Positions 22,711-34,440 are shown, counted from the first letter of the stretch. The stretch: 64,000 bases of DNA from Tetrastigma voinierianum (GCA_016808115.1 JAEQBH010007388.1:112897-176896), one strand, 5' to 3'. The notes: generated from the sequence alone by a model not told the origin. A program made the numbers and translations.

Positions 22711-25295
22711 TGTAACGCCCCAAAATACCCTAGAATTTTTATAATAATTTTTATTATATATCTGAAAGAGCAATTGAGCCCACTCAGTTTTTTCCTCCTA
22801 GAAACCGATAAATTAATAAATAGTGAAAGTGAATGAAAATGCGCGATCATATAATTAAGTATTATATGCTAAAAATGAGAAATTGATGGAACCCTAAAAT
22901 AAACCTTATGAAAAGGGCAAATTTGGAAATTTGTAAAATGAGGACCTAAGGATCAAATGATAGCTCAGCAGTTAATGTGGAAATAAATGATAAATGAAAA
23001 AGTGAAAATGAAACTAATAAGTGAGAAAATGCCAAAAAAAAAAAAAATGAGAAATGGGGCTTATTGTGTAAGCCAAACAAGGTTTTAAAGGAAAAGGTGA
23101 AAGTTGTATTAATTCACATTCGGGTCTCGGGAAGACCACATTTGCAAAAACGTGTGGAGAGCTGAGAGAGGAGAAAGCTAGTGGCTTTGTGTGTGAAGAT
23201 CAAAGAGTGGTGTGATTCTTCCCTTTTTGCTCAAGATCTTGCAAGAAGGAAGAAGGAAGAAGCTAGGGTAAAGAGTTCCGGGTGATTTGAGGTAAGAACC
23301 AAACCCTAGATTTCTCTAAATGATATTTGGGTTAGAAAAACCCTAATCCATCCATGGGTTTTGCTCATGGTTGGTTTAGGATGATATTTGATGTCTTGAG
23401 CTAATCCTATGTTTTAGTTTGGTTTCGAGGATTTTTTTATAGCAAGCTCGCAAAAGAAAGAAAATGTAACTGGCATTCTTCACGCAAATGAAGGGCAATT
23501 CTCACACAAGGGTCCTTCACACGAAGGGTTAGCTCAAGAAGTTGGCAGGCCGAAATGTGCTGGCCCCCTGGTTTGCCATGAGTCTCGCATCGAGGCAAAG
23601 TGTTACCGCTAGCCGCAGCGCTGCTATGCCAATGCAGCCACCGCTCACAAAGGCGCTCAGATTTTGTTCGAACACGTCAGATTCAGACTCGACAGTTTAA
23701 GGACCAGTAAATGATTAATGGGGTTCAAATAAGGATAAACTAAATGGAAAACATACAGACTCGCCTCGACGAAGTTCTTCGCGTACTTCTCTAGTGTCTT
23801 AACTCAAGACCGTTAACTAGTACCAATTGACATTCAATAGAAATGCATAATACCCAGTTAATCACCAAGAGTGACATGATTGTGTTATGACTAGGGACTC
23901 GGTGAGGATCACCTAACCTAGGACCGAGATCGAAGGGAAGGAAACTAGAGCCGACAACTTCGGTTTGTTCATTGACCTATCCTTATTTCAAGTGTTTTGG
24001 TAGTATACCAAATAAATCTGAAATGATTATATGAAATGAGTATATCTTTGAAATGATATTACGAAAGTGCATATGGATTTGAAAAAAAAAAAAAAATGCG
24101 TGATAATTGAATGATCGAATTATTTATTTCATGCGAAAGATTGATCAAATTAAACGAATTGGTCAATTTAAAATCTTGAATTGAATCGATATATCAATGA
24201 ATGTCTTGGTGGATGCCCCAATCGACACTACCATGAAGGCACCCTAAATTGTCCATCGTCCCAATTTGACCGGGATGCACCAATCTAGCATCACCATGAC
24301 GGTGTACGGCATTGAAGAAATGTCCTAATTTTGGTAAGATGCACCAATCACATCCGGTCTTGATGGCGTATGGAATTTAAATACCAATATGTTTGGGTGC
24401 AACTAACTGGCATCCCATGATGGGAGACCGAACAGGAAATGGTGTTGTAATACTAAATGATAAAAAGGATGGGATTCACCAAACGGAATCCGTCATGAAT
24501 GTGAATTGTACAGACAAAGTGAAATAACAAACTTGATGAGTGTAAATGGGATTTGTAAACTAAACACATCTTTAAGAGTGTATATTTAAATCTCATGAAT
24601 TGAATTATCGAATGATTTGTTGCATGTGAAAATGCATATTTGATAAGGATCAATGATTTGTAAAGTGAAAAGCATGCGAAATGAATAAGTATGAGTATTG
24701 TTTGATATAAAGGATATGATTTAATGATAAATGCATGTCATGTTAAACTGAAAATTGGAATAGAATCAGATAGGAACCACTAAGCAAAATGCTTAGCGAT
24801 AGTTTTTATCTACGCAGGTTTCGGGTGTAAACAGAAAGAAGACAAGATCAAGAAGTGCAGAGTCATAGAGAAAGTTAGGCGTATAAGTATATAATTTCGC
24901 CATATGCATATCATTTCTTTTTGAAATTATGATATTTGCGAACAAAAGAGTTAATCAACTATTGTTTTGAATATCGCTTGTAAAGGCAAGATAAGCCATT
25001 TTGAAAACGACCGATAAGAGTAAATGTTTAGGGGCCTACCATTTGAAAAATTCTTCGTAATTGAAAACTCAAAAGGAAATGACATAAATAAAAATGTTTT
25101 GATATGATAAATGAAAACGGTCGGAGTAAACTTGGCTCCGGTTCGGATTTTTCATTCAGGTCGGGCCGAGGTTTCGGGTCGCGACATTTTTGAAAAATAA
25201 AATTTAAAAAAAAAAGAAAAAAGAATTAAACGAGCGTTCCCGGGTTTTGGTTCGGATCCGCCAACCGGGTTGGACCGGGCGCGGGGGTCGCTACA
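22711..25295 (+). mobile_element. solo LTR, TSD CTTGT
   Basis: 2585 bp from TGTAACGCCCCAAAATACC to GGGGTCGCTACA, flanked by perfect CTTGT at 22706-22710 and 25296-25300. It is a different LTR family from the TGTAAAACC group. It contains a series of related units around GATGCACCAAT with CATGAC (24210-24430) and a GC-rich end. No protein domain is inside, so it is a solo LTR. Plus orientation is inferred from the TGTAACGCCCC head. Confidence 0.93.
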
Positions 25296-25650
25296 CTTGT
25301 AGTCTCCAAATTGTTGCTTTTGCATGTCACCCAACCTATTCCAAGTATAGAAAAATATTAGTTCATGTTAAAAATTTTAAGAAAAATAGAACAATAATAA
25401 GATCATTACACCCTAAATATTAACAAATAAATTTATTAATACAACTCATAAAAATAATAAATTTTTTTTATTCAAATGACAAAATTTGAAAAAAATACAC
25501 ATAAATTTATCTTATTTTACTAGGTGAATCTTTAATGAGTATAGCTATTAATATTGTAGAACTAAAACACACACATTAAGTTGAGTGAATATCTCTATTT
25601 TGTAAACAAAATAGAGAAATAATTATTGAAATTTCTCTAATTTTTGTCAT

Positions 25651-25934
25651 AGAGTAAATAATAATGCCAAACATTAGGGGCTCTATAAAATAAGGGTATT
25701 CATGTTTTCACAATTTATATGGAGTCATTTATTTCGATTTTGATTTTGGAGCCTTATTTCAAAACATGAAATTTCTTAATAACCTTTTCATATCTTACTT
25801 GTACAAGGATAACTAAACAAATAAATTATTAAAAATCTATGATAAATTAGTTGATCATTAAAGGAAACATCAGTACCAACATTCACACTTTTTAGTAATA
25901 CTCTGTTTAAAAAAATTATATTAATTAGTAAGTT
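25651..25934. other. AT-rich DNA, nothing recognised
   Basis: No coding or repeat match. A weak inverted similarity between GGGGCTCTATAAAATAAGG (25677) and GGAGCCTTATTTC (25748) might be a degenerate small element. Confidence 0.3.
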
Positions 25935-26165
25935 TGTAAAACTCGAGAACAATGCAATTTTTCTAAAAAATGGCAAAACGGTAATTTGTCGCTATAGTAA
26001 TAGTGTTGAAAAACCTGGAAATTTTTCTAAATCTTGGATGACAAAACGGACTTCACCGTTGGAATCGTCTTGCAAAATCTAGTTACTCAGACGAATTTCA
26101 TCAAATTCCGAGATAGTCGAAATTTTCACGTTTTTCGGGGTGACAAGTGTTCGGTAGACTCCAAA
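25935..26165 (+). repeat. LTR head fragment of the TGTAAAAC family
   Basis: It starts TGTAAAACTCGAG and shows the head blocks GGCAAAACGGTAAT, TTTTTCTAAATCTTGGATG, CACCGTTGGAATCGTCT and CACGTTTTTCGGGG, in the same order as at 14469 and 57440. It stops abruptly near 26165, where unrelated sequence begins. Confidence 0.75.
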
Positions 26166-26239
26166 AAAATGAGATTTTTGAAGAAAATCTTGGAAATTGT
26201 AAAATGATTTAAAGAAAGTTCTTATAAGATAATTTGAAC

Positions 26240-26357
26240 TTGAACAAGTATCCTTGATTTCTCTCTCTATGGTCAGGGCCGTCCCAACCATGGAGTCCAT
26301 ATCCCGTAGCGAACTTACTATCCCGCCCCGAATGGACATCCTGTACCCCATTCTCAC
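26240..26357 (-). pseudogene. possible gag fragment, out of order
   Basis: The minus-strand frame from 26357 contains SIRGGIVSSL, then MVGTALTIEREIKDT. This resembles the gag stretch of Tekay-type elements where a helix with ALLIERE-like sequence precedes the zinc knuckle. It lies downstream of the RT, opposite to normal gag-PR-RT order, so it would come from another copy or a rearrangement. The match is short. Confidence 0.4.
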
Positions 26358-26379
26358 ATCTCCGTAATACCCAAATTAA

Positions 26380-26892
26380 TCCCAAGAAACTACGTGATTC
26401 GAAGATTGACCGGTTCCTCCCAACTCATCACCGCCTCAACCTTTCTGTGTCGACCGACACTGTGCCGACACCACGTGTCCCAAAAATCTCCCCTCGCAAG
26501 CTAAAACCTCAGACTTTCATCGAACTTAGCGACAAATGATGGTCTCTCAAGAATCAGAACACAATCCTCAAGTGATACCCATGCTCCCACTCGACCGAGT
26601 AGATTAAAATGTCATCCATGAAGACTACGACAACCGATCTAGATAGGTTGGAATATCCTATGCATGAGGATCCATGAATGCCGTCATGACTGTCAACCAA
26701 GGGCATCACCGTAAACTCAAAGTGCCCATAACGTGTCCTAAACGCCGTCTTAGGGATATCTATCTCCCTAACCCTCAGTTGATGGTAACCAGTGCGAAGG
26801 TCTATCTTGAAGTAGACTCGCGCCCTCCCTAACCGGGTCAAACAAATCATCAATCCTGGGTAATGGACCGATTCGATCATAACCTTGTTCAA
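26380..26892 (-). pseudogene. gypsy reverse transcriptase remnant
   Basis: The frame from 26892 reads FKIDLRTGYHQLRV, KTAFRTRYGHFEF and VVFMDDILIYS. The catalytic FMDD codons lie at 26611-26622. The MPFGLTNAPAAFM block is replaced by a frameshifted stretch. Sequence at 26380-26540 still shows the thumb region (EKVEVV-like, then a FLG-like end) in other frames. It is inactive because of the internal shifts. Confidence 0.85.
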
Positions 26893-27188
26893 CTCCGGTC
26901 AGAGTCAATGCAATACCGAAGGGTCTGCCCTTCTTCTTCGCAAATAGAACCGAGCGCCCCATGGTGAAGTGCCTTGCCTAATGAACCCTTGTCCAATAAT
27001 TCCCGGTGAGCCGACTTTGAGTTCCCGCAACTCAACCGGCGCCATCCCATGAGTCATAGAGACGGGGCGAAGTACCGTGGTGTAACTCGACACCGGGTCT
27101 ACGAATCTCTCCGCAGGGAGGTAGTCCGTAGCTCATCCGGAAAACATCCATACTCGCACACTTCCTGGGTAGATCTTAAGTCCGTCTC

Positions 27189-27555
27189 TCATCGTCCCAG
27201 TGGTAAGGCTCGCTTAGCCAACCCGCTAACTGGTCCCCGACACTGGACTCTCGTATACCGGTCCTCGGGCAGCATCGTGGCTTCGGCCTCGAATACCATA
27301 CGAGCACCGTCCTGCATATAGGCGGTAACTCTCCTATGCTCACAATCGATAACGATCCCGTAGGTTATCGCCCAATCCATCCCTGGGGGATGACATCGAA
27401 CTCGACATGTCCAGATCATCGTGTCCACCGTGAAAGAGGAGTCCTCAGATCTCTAACTCACAACCTCGACATATCATCCCTATTCTCACCCTAATCCCTA
27501 GGGGAGAACTCACATATAACGGCTCCTCTAAGGTCTCTAGAGGTCCTTGTCCATT
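27189..27555 (-). pseudogene. gypsy aspartic protease remnant
   Basis: YVSSPLGIRV, then CRGCELEIS, lie near 27530-27440. FDVI, then GMDWAITYGIVIDCEHRRVTAY, follow over 27400-27320. These correspond to the flap and C-terminal half of plant gypsy proteases (SPLGTRV...FDVILGMDWL...IDC--RRV). The catalytic D-S-G is not present because the segment upstream is fused directly to gag. Confidence 0.75.
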
Positions 27556-27900
27556 TCCACCGTATTTGGGCCTCATTCTCTAGCTAGAACGCAGCTAGTC
27601 TAATCCGAGTCGCTTCAGAGGTAATCTCCATACTCTACTTTCTCGATTCCCGCATGAACCAATGGTCTACCACCATCTGATCTCTTCCCCGTGAATGTCG
27701 GAGGATGATGCTCAAACCTCGGAGGTTACTAGGATCTTCCGTCACTCGCTACAACACTAGCCGGTGCGATAAGAAATGTCAGAATACCTACAAATTTCAA
27801 GAAAGGCTTCGCTATCCAATACCGAAGTACCGTCAATGTCACCTGGTGCCCGACCGCGCTCCCATGGACGTCCTCTACGTCCTCGTCCTCTACTAGCCAT
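27556..27900 (-). pseudogene. gag N-terminus of the minus-strand gypsy element
   Basis: It starts ATG at 27900-27898, encoding MASRGRGRRGRP, the Arg/Gly-rich start common in Tekay-type gag. Traces of HPPTFTG, an IEKVEYGDYL-like stretch and a LEAEAQ-WW-like motif follow in shifting frames. The zinc knuckle and the protease N-half are missing, so an internal deletion near 27555 joins gag to protease. Gag forms the virus-like particle. Confidence 0.7.
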
Positions 27901-29974
27901 TTACACAATTAACATGGTAACAAGAATCATTTAATTTTCATTTTAGTCTAACTAGTAATGCAGATGCTAATTACTAATAGACTTGACAACCATGAACTGA
28001 CCCGTTCATTTCCTAAGTGGTGCTAAATTTCCAACCACTCAATTCATTTATTTCAATAAGGTTCTAGGCTCTTGTTCATTTCATTATCCAAATCCCTAAG
28101 GTCATAATCCATAACCTTAGTATTCACCCTTTTCCTATACGCATTACACCATGCATATAACTTCCTACAAGAACTACCGCAGAATCACGTACTTCAAATG
28201 GTAGTTAAATCCAATACAAGATCTCTAAGGCATAAACATGCTCGAGACACTAATCATACATAACTCAGTTGTATAATGCAATCAATTTTGCATTTAAATA
28301 TTGTTTTCTAACAAAATTTTATTTTTTGAAAATTTTATTTTTTGAAAAATTTAATCAAATTTTATTTGATTTTATTTTATTTTAATTAAAAGAATTTTTT
28401 TTTTCCGAAAAAAATGTGTGATGAATAGTGTTCATGAACAGTGTTCATGAACCGGGTCCAAACGGTGACTCAGAACCAATACCAAGTCGAAAAACTAGGT
28501 CGGTAAACTGCCGTGCATGAGCACTGTGTAACCGCCCAACCAGCACAGCGCCGCCAAGCAGCGCCACGCGATGCTCGTCAGGTCGCGCGCGCCACGGGTC
28601 GTGTCGCGCGCTCCAGCCATTCCTGGCCGTGTCGCGCCCTAATGCGGCACAGGTCATGGGCGCCGGGCCGCGGCGCTCACCGACCGCATCGCAGTAATAA
28701 AGGTCGATCGCTGGCTGGTCGCGAACCCGGGCTGGCTATGCTGTATTGCAACACACCAAATTTTCTTCCTCAGCCCGTCACAATACAATCGGGCTCTTGT
28801 ATCAAGGGGATATTGTGCAGTCCCAGCCTGTGTCGGCTCGTTGCAATACACAGCAGTGTATTGCAATACAAAGCCCAGTCCCTTTAGTCACAATACAGTA
28901 AGTGTATTGCGACACAGTCTCTTCTAGCTAAGCCACACGTCTAGACTGCTATATCACAATACACTAAGGTGTATTGCGATATAAAAACCTCACAAATCCG
29001 CCCTTCTCACCACAATACAAATCCCATTATTAAGGACACACCACCTCTTACCATCAAGCTCTTGCAATACAATTCCCCCTGTATTGTAACTAGCCTTCTC
29101 AGCCCTTCAACCCCTTTTAGTCACGATACAAATTTTGTATCGTGACACGGCCTTCACCCAAAGCCAAACCAGCCTGCAATACACTTTCTTCCACCTCTGC
29201 AATACAAACCACTATACTGCAAGACATTTCTAAATTTCTAAACCAAATTCTTCCCAACTTGCAATACACTGATTGTATTGCAACATAACAATCCCTCCTT
29301 GCAATACAGTTGGGCAGTAGCCCATCCAACGTGCAACACACATTTTTCATTGTTCATTTCCCCACTATTTCCAAATATCTATTGGAAAATTTCAAAAAAT
29401 ACATGTTTGCATATTTTTTTTTTCATTTTCCATAACACCCAAATAAATTTATAAAAATTTATTTTATCCCATTTTCTTCAATTTTACAACTTGTAAAACC
29501 TTATAAAATTATTTTCTTCAATTCTCATCCAATAAATTTATTAAAATTTATTCTTTTTATTTTCATTTCCAGTTTTGTACACTGTACCACTCAAAATATT
29601 TTCTACACATTCATGTGCTAATCAAGCACATACATTATGTAACACATTAATACAAACCATGTTATAAACATCATTCACATAACATACAACTCATGTTATA
29701 CACACAATCACACACCAAACACCAATAATCCAACAAATCACACAAAACACTTCAACACACGTGCATGTAGTGTCCTAGTTTTGTCCCGCATTCTCCTAGG
29801 TAATTCATATCTATTCCCAAAGATCGAACCACCCAAGTGGTGATGCTCACTCAACTATGGCTTAAGCCCCAATCCTCCATCTATAGGTTTCCATATACCT
29901 ATATACACTATTACATCAAACCACCTAGTGGTGATGGATACCCAACCCGAGCCCCCAGGTATTTGCATACCTAA
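27901..29974 (-). other. long leader between primer site and gag
   Basis: About 2.07 kb without protein matches. It holds a GC-rich CpG-dense block (28500-28740), an array of GCAATAC motifs (28735-29345) and AT-rich runs (28305-28415, 29380-29560). Two similar CACCTAGTGGTGATG-type stretches (29830 and 29920) lie close to the primer site. Some of this may be a separate inserted sequence. Confidence 0.5.
28735..29345. repeat. dispersed GCAATAC/GTATTGC motif array
   Basis: Roughly 17 copies of GCAATAC, CACAATAC or their complements (GTATTGC, GTATTGTG-like) occur in 610 bases. Many are paired as inverted repeats a few bases apart, for example around 28850, 28895, 28960, 29130 and 29270. It is not a simple tandem repeat, because the spacers are unique. 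Confidence 0.8.
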
Positions 29975-29986
29975 GCTCCGATACCA
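29975..29986 (-). promoter_or_regulatory. primer binding site (initiator Met tRNA type)
   Basis: On the minus strand TGGTATCGGAGC, two bases after the LTR end. It differs by one base from the plant tRNA-iMet complement TGGTATCAGAGC. This proves the orientation of the element and the LTR boundary at 29989. Confidence 0.85.
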
Positions 29987-29988
29987 AC

Positions 29989-32005
29989 TGCGGATTTCCA
30001 AAACCCGGGGTCCATTCACTACTACAAATAACTCCGCTGGATTACAAGTGGAGGCCTGCCACCCTACGCCCACTTTAGAAAATCGGGCGCAGTCCCTTTG
30101 TAACACCCAGGAGCTCTACCAAAATACAAACCTGCATATCCCGGGTCCCAAACAAAGGCAATATAATCCAATATATCCAATCACATGAGTAATACAGCCA
30201 CTTGGGCCCATAAACAATACTCAATATGCATACCAACTATGAATCCAACTATATATCCTATAGTTACAAGAGTTACAATATTTTCACTCTTAAACAATAC
30301 ATATAAGTAATAAACTTAAAGAGTTCTAATACATGTAAACCACCTGCTTCACATCTCTAGCTTTCTCTAGAACAAATTTCAAGATCGAACCGTCTCCTCA
30401 CACGCCTCCCGTACTGCAAAGGGGGTCCCACGACGGTGAGCCAAAGCCTCAATATAGGAGAATCGCCCTGCGGCTACTCACCACCCAAGTGCGCGGCAAT
30501 GTTCCAAAGTAAACACACATTCAAGCAAATGCATGATCCTACTCTTGAATGTCTACATGACCAACTCAGATCCCGAGTCCTCACCGACTCTCTCCTCACA
30601 CTCCGCCTAAGCCTCAGATGAGACTTATCGTTTTTATTGCTGGACAACCTCTCGATATATGTATATATATATCAATCGGGTCGCCCGACGATTGATGTAT
30701 ATTATTTGTTCAGGATCACTCCTCCGATGAATATCAATCACCCGACGATTGATATTTTAAATTTGGACTACCCTCCGATAATTAATATTTTTAGACAACC
30801 CTCCGAACCTTTTTCTCTAGACTCATTTCATGCACTCACTCCTATAATCCTAGGCTGTTCCAGTGCATATGGAATGCATGTATGCCGCTCCACACAAATT
30901 TAATCACATGCAAATATATATACATGAATATACTCGCATGATTCAAATCACACAATCATGTTATGTAATTATACAACTCATACATCAAAATTAGCTCTCT
31001 TGGGCTAATGATCAAACACGAGTAATTTAATTTAAATCACTCGACCAAACACATATTCTCGTGTCACTATTCCTAGGAACAGTAAAACCCTAGGGTTTAC
31101 GGTTCCAACATTCAACAATTCATCGGTTCACTTTGTGAACCCGCATTTCACGGCCACTTCCGGCCTCAATCCAATCAATACATGATTAACACATGAATAC
31201 ACACTCAAATCAACCCAAAACAGCCGTGGAGCAGTCACGGACTGCTCCATTTTGGTTCCAAAAATTATATCACCCGGTCCAAGTTTCGGGATCGACGACG
31301 TCCCTCACGGCCTCATTCAACTCAAACATTCGTAGAACACTTGAAATAAGAGTAAAACTCAAGTAGGGAGAAACCCCTACCTCTCAGAGTTTGAGGAAAC
31401 TCCTAACTGCACCTAATGCGGCTCCTCTCCACGTAGAGCATTTCTCCTTCTCGTCCGAAGACTCCGCGACGGCTTGACGCTTCATATTTTTAGAGAGAAG
31501 CTCTCTCTCTCTCTTAAAAAACGAAACTGAACTCCACCTGTGAATCCTCCGCCTATCTGCTTTGTTCTAGGTTTTATTTTGAAGAAGACGGTTCCTATAC
31601 ACTATTTTGGCATTTTGTGACTTAAACAATTCCTATAATGACCATTTTGTCCCTCTTTTCCCAGTTTTGACATTCGGCACTATCTCGGCCGTCCATTTTC
31701 ATTATTTCTTTACTCATACTAATTTGGCGGAACATGAGTACATATATGTGACTTCGTCAGATCGGGGTAATCATTTATGGCACCCGAAACGCGATGCCTC
31801 GAAAAACGTGTCAACTCCGACTGTCTCGGAAAATTACAAAGTTTTACGTGATAACTAGATTTCGCGAGACGATTCCAACGGTAAAATCTGTTTTGTCATC
31901 CAAGATCTAGAGAATTAATTACGGATTTTTAACCAAAATTACAATTTTGTAATCAAAATTACGATTTTGTCATTTTTCATAAATTGGAATTTCTCGGGTC
32001 TTACA
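29989..32005 (-). repeat. 5' LTR of the rearranged gypsy element
   Basis: 2017 bp, ending in TGCGGATTTCC on the primer-site side and GGGTCTTACA at 32005 (minus-strand start TGTAAGACCC). It holds a segment of three or four units around ATCAATCGG...CCTCCGATGA-type sequence (30650-30810) and a CT run (31498-31516). The head block TTTCGCGAGACGATTCCAACGG (31860) matches the head block of the other long LTRs. Confidence 0.9.
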
Positions 32006-32347
32006 CTACAAACCCGTCCCATGCCATTAACATGGCACAACACGGTTCCAAAATCGGCCCAAAACAATATCCCAAAGGCTAGAAGTAACCAAAGCAGAGT
32101 GAATCCCACTCTTGAAGCGTAGCCCTCATCGACCTTTCGGACTTTACTCCTTGGTCCAACGAGTTCACCACTCCAACCGACTCCTCCCTCATTCTCTCTC
32201 TCTTTCTTCTCCTTCCCTCTCCCTTTCTTCTCCTTCCCTCTCTCTTTCTTTCTTATCTTCCTTCCTTTCTCTTCCTTTCCTTTTTTTCTTTCTTTTCTCT
32301 CATTCTTTTCTTCTTGGCCGCCCTTCACCCGAACTGATTTCCTCCAA

Positions 32348-32354
32348 TTTTATA
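32348..32354 (-). promoter_or_regulatory. TATA box of the outer reverse LTR
   Basis: TATAAAA on the minus strand, with a CT tract (32190-32310) downstream in the direction of transcription and the CATGTG palindromes upstream. It is the same layout as at 14787. Confidence 0.55.
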
Positions 32355-32462
32355 GGCATGCCCATTAGCATGCATGTGGACACATGCATTTGCCTTTTCA
32401 TACCTCAGGACACATGGTTTGCCATGCGTCACACATGCATTCCGGTCTTAAGATAAGCTCAG

Positions 32463-32505
32463 GACACATGGCTTGCCATGTGTCACTCACATGGCTTGCC
32501 ATGTG
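32463..32505. repeat. tandem CATGTG palindromes in LTR U3
   Basis: GACACATGGC-TT-GCCATGTGTC (32463-32484) and CACATGGC-TT-GCCATGTG (32488-32505) are perfect. A third, imperfect one lies at about 32409-32430. Confidence 0.75.
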
Positions 32506-33711
32506 TCATCTGACACCCGTTGCCTCGAAAAATGTAAAATTATGACTATCTTGGAATTCAACGAAATTCCTGTGATGGGTAACTAGGATTCTCAGAGATG
32601 AAGTCAACTAGTGAGGTCCCGCTTTCATTATCCAAAATCTAGAAAAATTCTAGGTTTTCAACTTGTATTGTATCGACAAGTTCACCGTGTTTGCCCCATT
32701 TTTTTGGAAAAGTTCAAATTTGTGACGCCCCAAACCTGGGGGTCCATTGACAACCCGTCAACTTACGGAATACATGTGACCTTTGTGAAACCACGGAAAA
32801 TCCAAATTTTCGGAGAAAGGGTAAAACGATAATTTCGGTCAAAAATCTGGAATTTTTCTAGATCTTGGCGCATTTGAGTGGCTCAAGATGAGACATGTGT
32901 CAAGTAGAGAGCTATTCAAACAAATAGCTCAAGTGGGACCCAGAAGAGACATGTGGCAACTCATGATTGAAGGAAAATCCAAGGTAGATGGATAAGGTGA
33001 TAAGGGTAATCCAAGGAGCCACTTGTAATTGACAAGTGGCAAGTGAGAGGACATCTCACTTGACTTCTATCTTCTCCCAACCGGTTGGGAGAGAGGGAGA
33101 GGAAAAGGCAAACAAATTTCGGAAAAGATGAGAGGAGTTTTAGAGAGAGAGACTCTGACCTCTCTCTAAATTTCGACACCTGGACGGCAAAGATTGCAAA
33201 GTGAGCAAGAGGAAGAGTTCATCCTCACGAAAGGGCTTCGCATAGAGATCGAGTTGGGAGTTTTGACAAAAACTCCAAGAGGTAGTGATTTTCCTACTTG
33301 GCTTTAACTTGCCTAAGGGCCTTCAAAATGGCATGGGCTGTGTGGGAGGCCGTGAGTGACAGCGCGAACCGGGTCCCACACTCTCGGGGATGTTAGCCGA
33401 GATTCCAGACTATTTTCTGATTACCCAGTGGACTGATTTTTGGACTAAGTAATTGTCCTTGTGTGCCATTTTTATGTGTTATGGTGTCTTGCCCCAAGGG
33501 GAATGTTTGGTTGCATTTTGAACTATGGGAAGCTGCCAATACGCTTTAACCGGACCTTATAACTGGTTTTGCAGGGAAATAAAGGAAATGGCAGTGAGTC
33601 TCAATTTAAAATTGTAGCCACATCAGTGAACTTGATGTTGGGCTTTTGAATTTCTCAATTCGGATCTCTGTAGACCAAGTTATGGTCTTTTTACCTTGAA
33701 CAGTTTAATCG

Positions 33712-33870
33712 GCGAGAGGTCAGCCTGTAGAGGTAAGGCTATAGAGATCAGCCTGTAGAGGTCAGCCTGTAGAGGTAAGGCTATAGAGATCAGCCTGTAG
33801 AGGTCAGGTTGTAGAGGTCAGGCTGTAGAGGTCAGCCTGTAGAGGTCAGCTGCTAGAGGTCAGCTGCCGC
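33712..33870 (+). repeat. 14-bp minisatellite in the LTR
   Basis: About eleven units of AGGTCAGCCTGTAG with variants (AGGTAAGGCTATAG, AGATCAGCCTGTAG), partly in a higher-order order of three units. Confidence 0.9.
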
Positions 33871-33944
33871 AGGTCACCACGCAGGTCGGCCTCGCCAAAT
33901 TTCTACTAAGTCGTGTCAAATTTCTGGCTGACTGACTACGTGTG

Positions 33945-34440
33945 ACTCCAACTCTACACACTTCTTCATCCGAACTCGCTTCGGTGTTCTTGACCTCCAT
34001 GGAAAGCCCATTGAATCAAGAGATTCCATTCATATGCCTGTGGAGGACAGTAGGTGTCAGTCAAGCTCGGCCAGGTCAGGTCAATCTCGCCAAGTTAGGT
34101 CACTATATCGGGTTTGACACTAATGGAGGACTCTTCAACTTCTAAGGTCATAACTCCTTCGGGCCTAACTCCGTTTTGGGTGTTCTTGACCATGAAAGAC
34201 CATTGAGTTAATATTCCAGCCATATTCCTGTGAGGCAGTGGGTGCCGGATCTGGGTCCGTCAAGGTCAGGTCGGCCAGGACAGGTCGGGTAGGTCAACTC
34301 GTGTAATGGGTTACTCAGGTGACCTCCAACTTGTGAAGGTCATAACTTCTTCGTCCGAACTCCGTTTTGGGTGTTCTTGGACTCTATGGAGACTAGTTGA
34401 GTCAAGATTTCCAAATATGTTCGTATAGGCAGTAGGTGAT
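33945..34440 (+). repeat. three ~190-bp direct repeats in the LTR
   Basis: Each unit has a TCATAACT-TTCGTCCGAACTC-like block, GGTGTTCTTGACC, a CCATTGA-TCAAGA block and a GGCAGTGGGTG-like end (starts near 33948, 34137 and 34325). A related segment lies reversed at 46490-46560 in the solo LTR at 45102. Confidence 0.75.

Larger units (their letters stand above)
22104..25650. repeat. ~480-bp tandem duplication split by a solo LTR
   Basis: Copy 1 is 22104-22577. Copy 2 is 22578-22710 continued at 25301-25650. Both start GAAAATAATGCAATATCA and share the GCATGTCACCCAACC and AGGTGAATCTTTAATGAG blocks, as well as a 24-base palindrome. The rest is AT-rich. The duplication predates the LTR insertion, because only copy 2 is interrupted. 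Confidence 0.9.
26240..32005 (-). mobile_element. rearranged minus-strand gypsy element with 5' LTR
   Basis: Read on the minus strand: 5' LTR (32005-29989), tRNA-iMet primer site (29986-29975), a 2 kb leader, gag start (27900), protease (about 27550-27190) and reverse transcriptase (26892-26380). RNase H, integrase and an adjacent 3' LTR are absent, and a second gag-like piece lies beyond the RT. The element is thus both deleted and rearranged. It abuts a broken LTR at 32006, so it may have inserted into that LTR. The first flanking pentamer is CTACA. Confidence 0.75.

Noticed and set aside
26079..26239. Extension of the gag-like frame into the LTR head
   Set aside because: The sequence below 26165 matches LTR heads, so the frame there is accidental.
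28735..29345. CRISPR-like array
   Set aside because: Repeats are 7-10 bases, occur in both orientations and have irregular spacing, in plant DNA.
31939..32328. Minus-strand Lys/Glu/Gly-rich 129-codon frame
   Set aside because: It is the translated GA-rich leader tract of an LTR.
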